From NCBI GenBank assembly GCA_965263335.1, contig CBDHHE010000001.1, forward strand, positions 124,001-188,000: a stretch of 64,000 nt of DNA, written 5' to 3'. Within the stretch, counting starts at the first letter, position 1, and each line of letters begins with the position of its first letter. The position numbers were made by a program, and so were the translations under genes. Origin of the DNA: Thermohalobaculum sp965263335. Its GTDB lineage: Bacteria; Pseudomonadota; Alphaproteobacteria; Rhodobacterales; Rhodobacteraceae. Below, piece after piece: positions 43,575-52,582 of the stretch. The notes beneath the pieces are model-generated. The model ran no database searches and was not told the DNA's origin. It saw only the letters and a program-made list of their open reading frames with translations.

Positions 43575-44786
43575 TTGTCAGATCGTGTTGTGGTCGTGGG
43601 CGCAGGTCAGGCTGGCGCGTCTCTGGTTGCCAAGCTCCGAGCGCTGGGTCATAGCGGCGCCATAACGCTCATCGGGGCCGAACCAGTTGCCCCCTATCAG
43701 CGCCCTCCGCTCTCGAAGAAGTATCTGCTGGGTGAGGCAAGCGCTGATCGTCTGCTGCTCCGGCCCGAGACATTTTACGCGGAGAACAACATCACGCTCA
43801 TCACCGACGCACCTGTACACCGGGTCGATCTCGAAGCGCACATCATACATCTTGATGCGCAAACAATTGAGTACGACACGCTCGCGCTAACGACGGGATC
43901 GTTGCCCCGTACATTGCCCGCTGCGATCGGCGGAGACCTTTCTGGCGTCTATGTGGTCCGCACGCTCGCCGACGTCGATTCGATGGCCCATGAATTTGAT
44001 GCGGGACGTCGCGTTCTTATCGTGGGTGGCGGTTACATCGGCCTAGAAGCCGCAGCGGTCGCGTCATCGAGACAACTCGCAACGACACTGATCGAGCTCG
44101 CGCCACGAATTCTGAACCGTGTCGCGGCCTCCGAAACCGCTGAATTCTTCCGCGACCTGCACACCGGACGCGGGGTAGACGTGCGCGAGGGTGTGGGACT
44201 TGATCGCCTGGCCGGAAGCGATGGACGCGTAACAAGCGCGGTGCTGTCGAATGGCGAAGAAATTGACGTGGACTTTGTGATCGTCGGAATCGGGATCAAC
44301 CCCGACACGCGCCTGGCACAGGACGCAGGCCTCGACATCGACAACGGAATAGCCACGGACGCGCAGTGTCGTACGTCGGACGCGGCAGTCTACGCGGCAG
44401 GCGATTGCGCGTCCTTTCCTTGGCAAGGAGGACGTCTGCGGCTCGAATCAGTACAGAACGCCATCGATCAGGCCGAGCACGCGGCAGCGGCGATCATGGG
44501 AGAAACCGCGCCTTACCAACCCTACCCGTGGTTCTGGTCGGATCAGTTCGATTGCCGTCTACAGATCGCCGGCCTCAACACCGGATACACTCACACGATT
44601 GTCAGACCGGGCTCCAGGCCCGGCGGGAAATCGGTGTGGTACTTCAAGGAAAACGAGTTTCTGGCAGTGGACGCGATGAACGACGCACGCGCCTACATGC
44701 TCGGCAAACGCTGGCTGGAACAGGGGACGAATCCCTTGGCAGCAAGGCTCGCGGACCCTGAAATCGAGCTGAAGCAGGTCGTCTGA
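43575..44786 (+). CDS. FAD-dependent ferredoxin/rubredoxin reductase family protein
   Basis: A 403-residue flavoprotein of the putidaredoxin/rubredoxin reductase family that moves electrons from NAD(P)H to a small iron-sulfur partner. The FAD motif is VVVVGAGQAGASLVAKLR, with YQRPPLSKKYL following. The NAD motif is VLIVGGGYIGLEAAA, and the late FAD motif is VYAAGDCAS. The C-terminal reductase domain is complete. A TTG at 43575 is preferred because GGAGGAGAG lies about 8 bases upstream and the protein then starts directly at the FAD motif; a further upstream TTG would add unmatched residues. No ferredoxin gene is adjacent. Confidence 0.88.
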   Translation: MSDRVVVVGAGQAGASLVAKLRALGHSGAITLIGAEPVAPYQRPPLSKKYLLGEASADRLLLRPETFYAENNITLITDAPVHRVDLEAHIIHLDAQTIEYDTLALTTGSLPRTLPAAIGGDLSGVYVVRTLADVDSMAHEFDAGRRVLIVGGGYIGLEAAAVASSRQLATTLIELAPRILNRVAASETAEFFRDLHTGRGVDVREGVGLDRLAGSDGRVTSAVLSNGEEIDVDFVIVGIGINPDTRLAQDAGLDIDNGIATDAQCRTSDAAVYAAGDCASFPWQGGRLRLESVQNAIDQAEHAAAAIMGETAPYQPYPWFWSDQFDCRLQIAGLNTGYTHTIVRPGSRPGGKSVWYFKENEFLAVDAMNDARAYMLGKRWLEQGTNPLAARLADPEIELKQVV

Positions 44787-45104
44787 TCTCAAGACTTTCT
44801 GCCCGTCACCCGGATGCGGGCGACCCCGGAGTAGGCCGCCCGCGTACGCTACGAGTGCACTCGAAAGCACGCATGTGACCTGGAGCACCGCCTGGCTGGG
44901 TGGGGTGGGGTTCGAGGCGATCACCCCAGGCAGGAATTATGCTATGTGCGTGCTTCAGCAACCGACTGTGATTTTTCTCACATTCGCGCTAAGTTGTGCC
45001 AAGTTGACAGGGCGATGCGCGCGTATCGAGCCACCGGCGGGAAACCCGGACGAGATCCGGGCTGATCGGAGCGGCAGGCGGTGGGCGATGGGGCAGGCGG
45101 AACC
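44787..45104. other. Intergenic region upstream of Crp/Fnr regulator, 318 bases
   Basis: No gene is seen. The region has a weak inverted repeat (TGGGGT...ACCCCA, about 44912-44934) and the CRP-type palindrome described separately. The promoter of the regulator must lie here. Confidence 0.5.
44967..44982. promoter_or_regulatory. CRP-type palindrome TGTGA-N6-TCACA upstream of Crp/Fnr gene
   Basis: TGTGA (44967-44971), six bases, TCACA (44978-44982): both half-sites match the CRP consensus perfectly, 123 bases before the ATG of a Crp/Fnr regulator. That regulator has the Arg-Glu...Arg residues in its recognition helix that contact TGTGA in E. coli CRP. Autoregulation is the simplest reading. 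Confidence 0.6.
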
Positions 45105-45788
45105 ATGGCAGACGACATACATGAACACTATCCCGACGGCAGCACGTTGAATGCCTGCGGGTCCTCGGGGTGCGAAGCGCTGGCACAGTACTGGACCGAG
45201 AGCACTTTCACGCCCCGGTCGGTCGTCGTGAGCGAGAGTGACACGGATGACGACGTGTTTTTCGTCGTGTCGGGACTGGCCCGCGCGGCGACTTTCACCG
45301 ACAATGGACGTGAGGTCCTCTACTCGGACCTGCCGCCCGGAGAGGCCTTCGGGATCTTTGCTGCGATCGATGGTTTGCCGCGGTCGACCAACGTGTTCGC
45401 AAAGGAGGAGAGCCGCATCGCGCGTCTTTCAGCCGGTCGGTTTCGCGAAGTTCTCTACAACGATCCGCAGGTCAACGAGGCTTTTATCCGCTATCTGGTG
45501 GACCGGATACGCTACCTCTCGAGCAGGATGACGGAGGCCACGACGCTCTCGACCGAGCAGCGCCTGTGCGCGCAACTCTTGCGGATGAGTGAAAAGACCG
45601 GCCCGGACACCGGCCATATCGAGCGCATTCCAACGCAGCAGGAGATCGCCACGCTGATCTCCTCGCAGCGCGAATCTGTCGGGCGTGAAATGTCGAAGCT
45701 CAAGGATGCCGGGCTGATCGACCGGAAGGGACGATCGCTGACAGTCCTCAGTCTGCGTGGTCTCGAGACAAAACTGTCCGATCTGTGA
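45105..45788 (+). CDS. Crp/Fnr family transcriptional regulator
   Basis: A 227-residue regulator with a cyclic-nucleotide-type effector barrel (about 25-145), a dimer helix (RYLVDRIRYLSSRMTEATTL) and a winged helix whose recognition part is TLISSQRESVGREMSKL. The RE...GR residues match CRP. The effector barrel has PPGEAFGIFAAIDGLPRST where cAMP-binding proteins have the phosphate cassette (GE...RSA), so cAMP binding is possible but not certain. The N-terminal CGSSGC pair is not a full Fnr cluster. ATG 45105 is used; GTG at 45081 is the alternative. A perfect CRP-type site lies upstream. Confidence 0.92.
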   Translation: MADDIHEHYPDGSTLNACGSSGCEALAQYWTESTFTPRSVVVSESDTDDDVFFVVSGLARAATFTDNGREVLYSDLPPGEAFGIFAAIDGLPRSTNVFAKEESRIARLSAGRFREVLYNDPQVNEAFIRYLVDRIRYLSSRMTEATTLSTEQRLCAQLLRMSEKTGPDTGHIERIPTQQEIATLISSQRESVGREMSKLKDAGLIDRKGRSLTVLSLRGLETKLSDL

Positions 45789-45873
45789 AGCCACCGCACC
45801 TCGATGCGATTGTATGATGCCAGACGATGGCTATCTGTGGGTCAAACCTGTCCGCTGACCAGGAGCACTCGCC

Positions 45874-46737
45874 GTGTCTGACGCACCCGACATCGTAAAC
45901 ACCCAACAGGCCGACTACTGGAGCAGCGAGGCAGCACCCAAGTGGATCAGCCATCAGGCCGCAATTGACGCCTCGCTGGCACCGGTGGCGGCCCGAGTAC
46001 TCGAGCGCGCCGGAATCGAGGCTGGACATCGGGTGCTGGATATCGGGTGCGGGGCGGGTGCGACGCTCCTCTCCACCGCACCACTGGTCGGTGACGACGG
46101 ACATGTGGACGGAGCGGACATTTCCGCACCGCTACTTGAACGTTCGCGGGAGCGCCTCACCGCAGCAGGCATCACAAACTTCGGATTGTTCGTCGCCGAT
46201 GCACAATCCCACAAATTCGAACATGGCTGCTATGACCGGGTGGTCTCGCGGTTTGGCGTGATGTTTTTCGCCGACCCTGTTGCGGCGTTCGCCAACATCC
46301 GCACCGCGCTCAAACCAGGCGGCGTGCTCTCGGTCGTCGCTTGGGCAGCCCTGAACGACAATCCCTGGTTTTCAGTCCCGAGAGCAGCGGCCATCGCACG
46401 GCTCGGGCCGGTGGAGCCTGCCGATCCGACCGCGCCGGGTCCGCTGGCCTTTCAGGACAGCGCTAGGGTCGTGGGCATTCTGCGCGATGCGGGCTTCGAG
46501 CAGATACAAGCGGACGCCGAGGACATTGCACTCACACCCAACGGCAGCGTCGAGGATGTTGCGGCGCTCGCATGCAAGCTCGGACCAGCTCAGCGCATCA
46601 TTGCGGAGCACGAGGGCACACCCGCTGATGAAGCGGCCATCCAAGAGGAAATCACGCGGGTTCTCGCACCTCATGCAACCTCCGGCGGGGTCACGGTCCC
46701 TGCCCGGCTCAATTTCTTCTCCGCGGTCAATCCTTAA
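45874..46737 (+). CDS. Class I SAM-dependent methyltransferase
   Basis: A 287-residue methyltransferase with motif I VLDIGCGAGATLL (near 53-65), an acidic residue in DGADIS for SAM ribose and the post-II segment YDRVVSRFGVMFFADP. It resembles ubiquinone/menaquinone-type small-molecule methyltransferases, but the substrate is unknown. The GTG start at 45874 follows AGGAGCACTCGCC, a good ribosome-binding site. It is 85 bases downstream of the Crp/Fnr gene in the same direction and may be under its control. Confidence 0.9.
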   Translation: MSDAPDIVNTQQADYWSSEAAPKWISHQAAIDASLAPVAARVLERAGIEAGHRVLDIGCGAGATLLSTAPLVGDDGHVDGADISAPLLERSRERLTAAGITNFGLFVADAQSHKFEHGCYDRVVSRFGVMFFADPVAAFANIRTALKPGGVLSVVAWAALNDNPWFSVPRAAAIARLGPVEPADPTAPGPLAFQDSARVVGILRDAGFEQIQADAEDIALTPNGSVEDVAALACKLGPAQRIIAEHEGTPADEAAIQEEITRVLAPHATSGGVTVPARLNFFSAVNP

Positions 46738-46832
46738 TCAGCTGTATTGTATCGGACGCTACAGACGGTTCTCGGCGCCGGCGCAATAATCGACGGCATA
46801 CAGTCTGTCGATGACCCGCTGGAGAAACCGAG

Positions 46833-47159
46833 ATGGTCAATATTTTCAGAAGTGCAGCCGAGCAAACGCAAGGTCGACTGAATTCAATGGTCCGGCCGCT
46901 CACCGATCAGCTTCAGGCGTTCGACTGGCCCGCAGACATTTCCGAGGCCGAACTCCGGGAACGCATCGAGCGCGTCAAGGAAGTCGCACGCGCAGCGGGC
47001 CTTCGCGGCGTGCGGTACGGCCTCGTTGCAGCGCTCGCCGCCGTCAGCCCGAAGGACGCGATCAACCGTCTGATCGGCTATGTCGAGGAAGCCGAACGCG
47101 AAAACGCGATCGACCAAGGAGTCGAAGAAACCCAAGTCGAAATCTACGACCACGCCTGA
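46833..47159 (+). CDS. Hypothetical small helical protein
   Basis: I do not recognise this 108-residue protein. It is predicted to be mostly helical and acidic at the C-terminus, with the repeat-like stretch ELRERIERVKEVARAAGLRG and no signal peptide or membrane helix. The start is the ATG at 46833 with GGAGAAACCGAG upstream. The gene converges with the aminotransferase gene (10 bases between stops). Codon use is normal for the window, so it is probably a real gene. Confidence 0.7.
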   Translation: MVNIFRSAAEQTQGRLNSMVRPLTDQLQAFDWPADISEAELRERIERVKEVARAAGLRGVRYGLVAALAAVSPKDAINRLIGYVEEAERENAIDQGVEETQVEIYDHA

Positions 47160-47169
47160 GCGAAACGGC

Positions 47170-48027
47170 TCAGGCGCTGTGTGCAAACGCCCAGTAGAGC
47201 TCGCGCGCGTGTCGGGTGACCGGACCGTAGTCGAGCTCGCGATCGTCGAAGCGCGTGACCGGCATTACCTTTAGGGCATTGCCCGTCGAGAAGATCTCGT
47301 CCGCCGTACGGAAGTCATCCAGGGTCAATATGGCTTCATGCGCTTCGACCCCATTTGCGCGCAACAACTGCAGAACACGCTGTCGGGTGACACCGTTCAG
47401 GAAGGTGCCGTTCGGAGCCGGAGTGTATGCCGCGCCATCCTTGACCATCCAGATGTTCGATGTCGCGGTCTCGGCCACATTGTCCATCGCATCCAGAACG
47501 ATCGCATTGTCGAACCCGTTTGCACGGACCTCTCGCAACATCCGCGCGTTGTTGGGGTAGAGGCATGCGGCTTTGGCGTCGGTCGGCATCATCGAGTGGA
47601 GGGGCCGGCGGTACCGGGTCGTGGTGATCGAGAACCCGACTGGCTCGGGCATTGGCAAATCTTCGATGCAAAGCGCGAAGGCCGTGCTTTCGGGATCTGC
47701 CATCACCAGAGACGGACCACCCTCGCGCGACCAGTACATCGGCCTGATATACAGCGCTGTATCGGTGGAGTACTTGGCGACACCCTCCAGCGCGAGCTCC
47801 AGTATCTCGCCATCTGAGAAAAGTGGCTCGAGGCCCATGGTCCGAACCGAGGCATTCGCACGCGCACAATGGCGATCGAGATCGGGGGTCGTGCCTTCAA
47901 ACGCCCGAGCCCCGTCAAACACCATCGTTCCCTGCCAGGCGCCGTGATCGGCGGCACCGAGAATGGGAAAGTTGCCTTGTCGCCACGACCCGTCGAACCA
48001 GGTCCAGATCGTCTTTCCGATGGCCAT
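47170..48027 (-). CDS. Branched-chain amino acid aminotransferase family (class IV)
   Basis: A 285-residue PLP aminotransferase of fold type IV. Typical BCAT features are HGAWQGTMVFDGARAFEG, ALYIRPMYWSREG, the cofactor lysine in TDAKAACLYPNNARML, and ETATSNIWMVKDG. It should transfer amino groups between branched-chain amino acids and 2-oxoglutarate, though D-amino-acid transaminases share the fold. The start ATG is at 48027. A MocR-type regulator ends 27 bases upstream on the same strand, so both are probably one transcript, and the regulator may control it. Confidence 0.9.
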   Translation of the reverse strand: MAIGKTIWTWFDGSWRQGNFPILGAADHGAWQGTMVFDGARAFEGTTPDLDRHCARANASVRTMGLEPLFSDGEILELALEGVAKYSTDTALYIRPMYWSREGGPSLVMADPESTAFALCIEDLPMPEPVGFSITTTRYRRPLHSMMPTDAKAACLYPNNARMLREVRANGFDNAIVLDAMDNVAETATSNIWMVKDGAAYTPAPNGTFLNGVTRQRVLQLLRANGVEAHEAILTLDDFRTADEIFSTGNALKVMPVTRFDDRELDYGPVTRHARELYWAFAHSA

Positions 48028-48054
48028 GCTCAGCTCCCTGCTCGCGCCACCGTG

Positions 48055-49536
48055 TTAGCGCCGTTGGGCAAAGCCGTCGAGACTTTGCACGACCTTGGTC
48101 AGTCGCCGGATGCCCGGCTCGATCCGTTCCGAGGGGATTGAGGAGAACCCAAGCCGAAAGTGCGAACGTCCGTCTTCGGGGCGTACGAAGAACGGCTCAC
48201 CGGGTTCAATCAGCACCCCATCTTCCGCCGCCTTTTCTGCCAGACGGCCCGAACACAAGCCGTCCGGGCCTGTCAGCCAGTAGGACGAGCCCCCAAAACC
48301 CGGGGTTCGCGCCCAGCCAGGCAGGTGGGTTTCGAGCGCCTGCGCCATCATCTGCCAGCGTTCGCGATAGACGCGGTGAATACGGCGCACCAGCACGTCG
48401 AAGTGGCCGTTGGCGAGGAAGAGCGCGGTGGCCCTCTGATTGTTGCCAGGCGGATGTCGCAGCATAAGACGCCGCAGAGCACGCAGCTCACGGATCAGTG
48501 CAGCGTCGGCGACGACGAAGCCGAGCCTGAGACCCGGCATCAGCGACTTCGACAGCGAGCCCACATAAATGACACGCCCGTCGGTATCCAGTGACTTCAG
48601 CGCCGGGAGCGGCGCGCCCAGATAGTTGGCCTCGAACTCGTAGTCGTCCTCAATAACCACGAAGTCATCTGCATGTGCTCGCCCCAGCAGCGCTTTCCGC
48701 CGCGCGAGGCTCATCGTGACTGTCGTAGGAAACTGATGGGATGGTGTTGTGAACACCAGATCCGCACCATCGAGACCCTCGAGGGATATCCCTTCCGGCT
48801 CCACGGGCACCGCGCGCACCCGCTCCGTGCGCAAACTGCAGATGTTGCGCATATCGGGATACCCGGGGTCCTCGATCGCCACAGTGCTCTCCTCGCCCAC
48901 CAGCATTGCGGCGAGAAGATAGAGCGCGTTCTGCGCACCAAGTGTGACCAGGATCTGATCCGGCTCGGCCGATATGCCGCGTCTCGGCAAAATTCTGCGG
49001 GCGATCTCCTCGACCAGCAGCGGGTCATCTGCCGTAAAGCGGTCTTCGGTCCAGGCGTCGATCCAGCGCTTTCCCATCGCTTGGCGAACGCAATCGCGCC
49101 ATTCGGCGATCGGAAACACCTCGAGATCGACCTGCCCGTAGATGAACGGATACGGATAGCGCTGCCAATCCACCGGCTTCACGAGGTTTCGCTGCGCACC
49201 GGGCGCCTTGGCAAACCGGCGCTCCCAATCGACCGTGCCAACCGCCACCGCCTTCACGACATCCGGGGCAGCCGTCAATCCGTCCACCGCGAGTTGGTCC
49301 ACATAGAAGCCGCTGCGCTCGCGCGCCTGCAGGAAGCCTTCAGAGACCAGAGCCTGATAGGCCAAGGTCACCGTGTTGCGAGAGACATCGAGACGTCCGG
49401 CCATCCCGCGGGTCGAAGGCACCGGATCGCCGGGGGACAGCTGTCCTTTCCGTATGGCTTCCACCAGAATTTCCCGGATCTGTGCTTGCAGCGTCGCCGG
49501 ACGTGACCGTTCAAGATGATAGAGCGCGTCGCGCAT
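48055..49536 (-). CDS. MocR/PdxR-type GntR regulator with aminotransferase-like domain
   Basis: A 493-residue fusion of a GntR winged helix (about 12-80; PSTRGMAGRLDVSRNTVTLA) and a fold type I aminotransferase-like effector domain that binds PLP. The lysine is in YVGSLSKSLMPGLRLGF. MocR proteins sense PLP or an amino acid adduct and regulate vitamin B6, GABA or taurine genes. The start is the ATG at 49536. It lies directly upstream of the class IV aminotransferase gene on the same strand; PdxR-type control of B6 genes is possible, but none are nearby. Confidence 0.92.
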   Translation of the reverse strand: MRDALYHLERSRPATLQAQIREILVEAIRKGQLSPGDPVPSTRGMAGRLDVSRNTVTLAYQALVSEGFLQARERSGFYVDQLAVDGLTAAPDVVKAVAVGTVDWERRFAKAPGAQRNLVKPVDWQRYPYPFIYGQVDLEVFPIAEWRDCVRQAMGKRWIDAWTEDRFTADDPLLVEEIARRILPRRGISAEPDQILVTLGAQNALYLLAAMLVGEESTVAIEDPGYPDMRNICSLRTERVRAVPVEPEGISLEGLDGADLVFTTPSHQFPTTVTMSLARRKALLGRAHADDFVVIEDDYEFEANYLGAPLPALKSLDTDGRVIYVGSLSKSLMPGLRLGFVVADAALIRELRALRRLMLRHPPGNNQRATALFLANGHFDVLVRRIHRVYRERWQMMAQALETHLPGWARTPGFGGSSYWLTGPDGLCSGRLAEKAAEDGVLIEPGEPFFVRPEDGRSHFRLGFSSIPSERIEPGIRRLTKVVQSLDGFAQRR

Positions 49537-49616
49537 GTGGCCCCCGTTCGCGCCACGTTTGGCACCATAATGGAACCAGACTACTGCCGCTCTGAGGCCA
49601 GATCAACCGCGCGATG

Positions 49617-50393
49617 CTATGCTGCCAGCGGCGGGTACGGGATGAACTCGTTGGCGACCGCCCCGCGGAACTGGGGTCGCGCGAAGAGAAAACCTTGCAT
49701 CAGATCGATCCCGACGTCGGCAAGCACGTCGCGCTCGGCCAACGTCTCGATTCCCTCACCGATCACCTCTATCCCGAGGCTCTGCGCCACGCTGACCATG
49801 CCCTGGAGGATTTTCCGCCTAACGGGATCCTGATCTATCCCACGAACCAGCGCCATGTCGATCTTGATCAGGTCGGGCTGCAACTCGGCGAGCAGGTTCA
49901 ATCCGGAGTACCCGGCGCCAAAATCGTCGATCGCTGTCATGAAACCCTGATGTTTGTACTCGGCGATGATCCGTTTCAGATGATCGAGATCGACCACACG
50001 CTCGCCTTCGGTGATCTCGAAAATAATCTGTTCTGGCGGGAAGTTTCGCTTCTCGGCGGCCCATAGCGTGGTCTGTATGCAATTGCGTGGCTCATAGACA
50101 GCATTGGGCATGAAGTTGATCGACAGCCGCTCCTTGATCCCCAGCTCTGCAGCACGCTCGATTGCCGTTACGCGGCACTTCTGATCAAAACTGTAGCGGT
50201 TGTCCTCGTTCAGCGCTCCAAGGACGCTCGCTGCATCCTCGCCAGAGGGTCCGCGCACGAGCGCCTCGTGGGCAAAAATCTCGCTTTGGCTAAGGGAGAC
50301 AATTGGCTGAAACGCCATGTCAAAAGCGCGATCGAACTTGTCTTTGCCGCGCCCGGCACACTTTGAACAACCGCGCTTTGCGTTCCCGCTCAT
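49617..50393 (-). CDS. EAL domain c-di-GMP phosphodiesterase
   Basis: A 258-residue stand-alone EAL protein that linearises cyclic di-GMP. The catalytic signature is complete: HEALVRG (EAL), NFMPNAV (Asn metal ligand), FEITEGE, DDFGAGYSGLNLL, LIKIDMALV and IGEGIET. No sensor, GGDEF or membrane segment is fused. The N-terminal 20 residues carry a CxxC pair (GCSKCAGRGK) that could bind a metal or respond to redox. The start is the ATG at 50393. It is divergent from the omega-aminotransferase gene. Confidence 0.93.
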   Translation of the reverse strand: MSGNAKRGCSKCAGRGKDKFDRAFDMAFQPIVSLSQSEIFAHEALVRGPSGEDAASVLGALNEDNRYSFDQKCRVTAIERAAELGIKERLSINFMPNAVYEPRNCIQTTLWAAEKRNFPPEQIIFEITEGERVVDLDHLKRIIAEYKHQGFMTAIDDFGAGYSGLNLLAELQPDLIKIDMALVRGIDQDPVRRKILQGMVSVAQSLGIEVIGEGIETLAERDVLADVGIDLMQGFLFARPQFRGAVANEFIPYPPLAA

Positions 50394-50445
50394 GCGTACA
50401 CAACCCCGCTCACACCTCTCGCGGCGGAGATATCACGCAGAAACC

Positions 50446-50458
50446 TAACCAATGGTTA
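50446..50458. promoter_or_regulatory. Inverted repeat TAACC-AAT-GGTTA upstream of EAL gene
   Basis: A perfect 5-bp inverted repeat with a 3-base centre lies in the divergent region between the EAL gene and the aminotransferase gene. The arms resemble the TTAACC half of CtrA boxes but are inverted, so CtrA binding is doubtful. It may be an operator for an unidentified regulator. Confidence 0.3.
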
Positions 50459-50586
50459 CAGAATGGCGGCTTGGTTCCCGATTGCGCGCCGTCTGGACCT
50501 ATATGCCTCATGTAAGACCGCTAAGGTGTCGCCGGAGGCCAAGAAGTCCCGATTCTGGAACCGGCCCATTTTTGGAGATCCGAGCC

Positions 50587-51933
50587 ATGCACGATCTGAA
50601 CATCGGCGATGCCGCCCGAGCCAATTCGCTCGAGGAACATTGGATGCCGTTTTCCGGCAACCGGGACTTCAAGGAGAACCCGCGCCTCGTGGTGGCAGGC
50701 CAGGGCATGTACTATACCGATCACAAGGGTGGTCAGGTGATTGACGGCTCATCGGCACTGTTCTGCTCGCCTGCGGGTCATGCACGCCCCGAGATTGCAG
50801 AGGCCGTGTACGCGCAGCTCAAACAGAACTCGTACACCCCGCATTTTCAGCTGGGCCATCCCGGCTCTTTCGAGTTGGCGCGCAAGGTTGCGGGCCTGCT
50901 GCCCGAGCCGATGAACCATGTGTTCTTCACGAACTCCGGTTCGGAGTCGATCGATACGGCTCTCAAAATGGTCATGGCCTATCACCGGGCCCGCGGCGAG
51001 AGCCAGCGCCTGCGCTTCGTGTCGCGCGAACGTGCCTATCACGGCGTCAACATGGGCGGGGTGAGCCTCGCCGGAATGGTCAAGAACCGCGAGACGTTTC
51101 CGGTCACATTGCCGAACATCGTCACCATCCGGCATACATGGACCGGAAAGGAACTGTTCTGCGACGGTCAGCCCGAGCAGGACGGTGTGGAACTGGCCAA
51201 TGACCTCGAGCGGCATTGCGCCACCTATGGAGGCTCGACCATTGCCGCAGTGTTCGTCGAGCCGGTGGCGGGTTCAACCGGCACCCTGGTACCACCGAGA
51301 GGCTATCTCGAGCGCCTGCGCGAGATCTGTGACCAGCATGGTATTCTGCTTGTGTTCGACGAAGTCATCACCGGCTTTGGCCGCCTGGGTGCTCCGTTCG
51401 CCTCGCAGCTCTGGGGCATCACGCCCGACATCTGCACGATGGCGAAGGCGCTGACAAACGGATCGATTCCGATGGGTGCCGTCGCGTGCAAGGACGAGAT
51501 CTACGAGACCGTCACCAACGCAAGCCCGGAAGGCGCCATCGAGTTTTTCCACGGCTACACCTACTCGGCTCACCCCGCGGCCTGTGCGGCGGGCAATGCA
51601 GCACTCGATGTCTACGCCAAGGAAGGTCTGTTCGAGCGTGCGGCCGATCTTGCGCCCTACTTCAAGGACGCGATGATGAGCCTGCGCGACCACGCGCTTG
51701 TCAGAGACATCCGTACCATTGGCTTGATGTCCGGTGTAGAGGTCTGGCCAGAAGAGGGCAGACCCGGCCTGCGCGGTCAGGAGATGCAGAAGGCCCTGTT
51801 CTGGAACGGTTGCCACGTGAAGTTCACAGGTGACGTCGCAATCGTGGCCCCGGCCTTCGTTGCCGAGAACGCTCATGTCGACGAGATCACGGACAAGCTG
51901 CGCAAAACCCTGGATCAGTTCGCCGCCCAATGA
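50587..51933 (+). CDS. Class III omega-amino acid aminotransferase
   Basis: A 448-residue PLP enzyme of the class III (acetylornithine/omega-amino acid) group. The signatures are FTNSGSESIDTALKM (phosphate-binding), ILLVFDEVITGFGR (Asp for the pyridine N) and the cofactor lysine in MAKALTNGS. Overall features (HWMPFSGNRDFKENPR at the N-terminus, HGYTYSAHPAACAA) match beta-alanine/omega-amino acid:pyruvate aminotransferases. The ATG at 50587 is preceded by GGAGATCCGAGCC; an upstream in-frame reading lacks a ribosome-binding site. A strong hairpin follows the stop. No beta-alanine pathway genes are adjacent. Confidence 0.92.
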   Translation: MHDLNIGDAARANSLEEHWMPFSGNRDFKENPRLVVAGQGMYYTDHKGGQVIDGSSALFCSPAGHARPEIAEAVYAQLKQNSYTPHFQLGHPGSFELARKVAGLLPEPMNHVFFTNSGSESIDTALKMVMAYHRARGESQRLRFVSRERAYHGVNMGGVSLAGMVKNRETFPVTLPNIVTIRHTWTGKELFCDGQPEQDGVELANDLERHCATYGGSTIAAVFVEPVAGSTGTLVPPRGYLERLREICDQHGILLVFDEVITGFGRLGAPFASQLWGITPDICTMAKALTNGSIPMGAVACKDEIYETVTNASPEGAIEFFHGYTYSAHPAACAAGNAALDVYAKEGLFERAADLAPYFKDAMMSLRDHALVRDIRTIGLMSGVEVWPEEGRPGLRGQEMQKALFWNGCHVKFTGDVAIVAPAFVAENAHVDEITDKLRKTLDQFAAQ

Positions 51934-51976
51934 GCCCAACGGTGTGCGCGGACTGACGTCCACGCACAAGTCTATA

Positions 51977-52011
51977 CCCTCGCGCCGCCGCCCTCCGGGC
52001 TGGCGCGAGGG
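51977..52011 (+). terminator. Long nested hairpin after omega-aminotransferase
   Basis: CCCTCGCGCC (51977-51986) pairs perfectly with GGCGCGAGGG (52002-52011). Inside is a second stem, GCCC-TCC-GGGC. The structure lies 44 bases after the stop and 26 bases before the GNAT start. No T run follows, so it may be a rho-assisted or partial terminator. Confidence 0.5.
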
Positions 52012-52037
52012 GTTGGGCCCGCGACCATGGACATCGG

Positions 52038-52577
52038 ATGGACCAAGCCCGGCTGCAGACGCAGCGCCTGATCCTGCAACCACGGAGCATCGCAGATCTG
52101 GACGCGTGCTACGCCATGAACTGCGAACCCGGGACGCTGGATTTCATCGACTTTCCCCGCGAAGGGAACTGGGCCGACGAAGCCATCCACCGTGCCTATC
52201 TGAACGAGACGTTTGCGTACCACCACCCAGATGGCTTGGGTTACTGGTCCGTCTTCGCGAAAGATGCGCAGGAGGTCTTTCTCGGCTGGGTCCTCATGGC
52301 TCCAGAGGATTTGAGCGGACCAGAAGTCGAAGTCGGTTGGCGGTTTCGGACCTTGGCGCGTCGTCAGGGCTATGCAACGGAAGCCGCCCGGGCAGTGGTC
52401 ACGCATGGCTTCGAGCATCTCGGGCTCGGCTGCGTGGTTGCCGATATGTACCGTGCCAACGCAGGCTCCATGGGCGTGGCACGCAATCTCGGCATGCGTG
52501 AACGACCACATCCGGAGCGCACCACCGAACGCTACGTTCTGTGGGAGCTGACCCGGGAGATGTGGTCGATGCGCTGA
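52038..52577 (+). CDS. GNAT family N-acetyltransferase (RimJ-like)
   Basis: A 179-residue acetyltransferase. The N-terminus LQTQRLILQPRSIADLDACY is typical of RimJ/RimL-type GNATs. The acetyl-CoA loop is seen as RTLARRQGYATEAARAVV (Q/RxxGxG/A-like), with NAGSMGVARNLGMRE as the C-terminal motif. The acceptor (protein N-terminus or small molecule) is unknown. The Shine-Dalgarno for ATG 52038 is weak. It converges with the M3 peptidase gene, with only five bases between their stops. Confidence 0.9.
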   Translation: MDQARLQTQRLILQPRSIADLDACYAMNCEPGTLDFIDFPREGNWADEAIHRAYLNETFAYHHPDGLGYWSVFAKDAQEVFLGWVLMAPEDLSGPEVEVGWRFRTLARRQGYATEAARAVVTHGFEHLGLGCVVADMYRANAGSMGVARNLGMRERPHPERTTERYVLWELTREMWSMR

Positions 52578-52582
52578 GCCGC

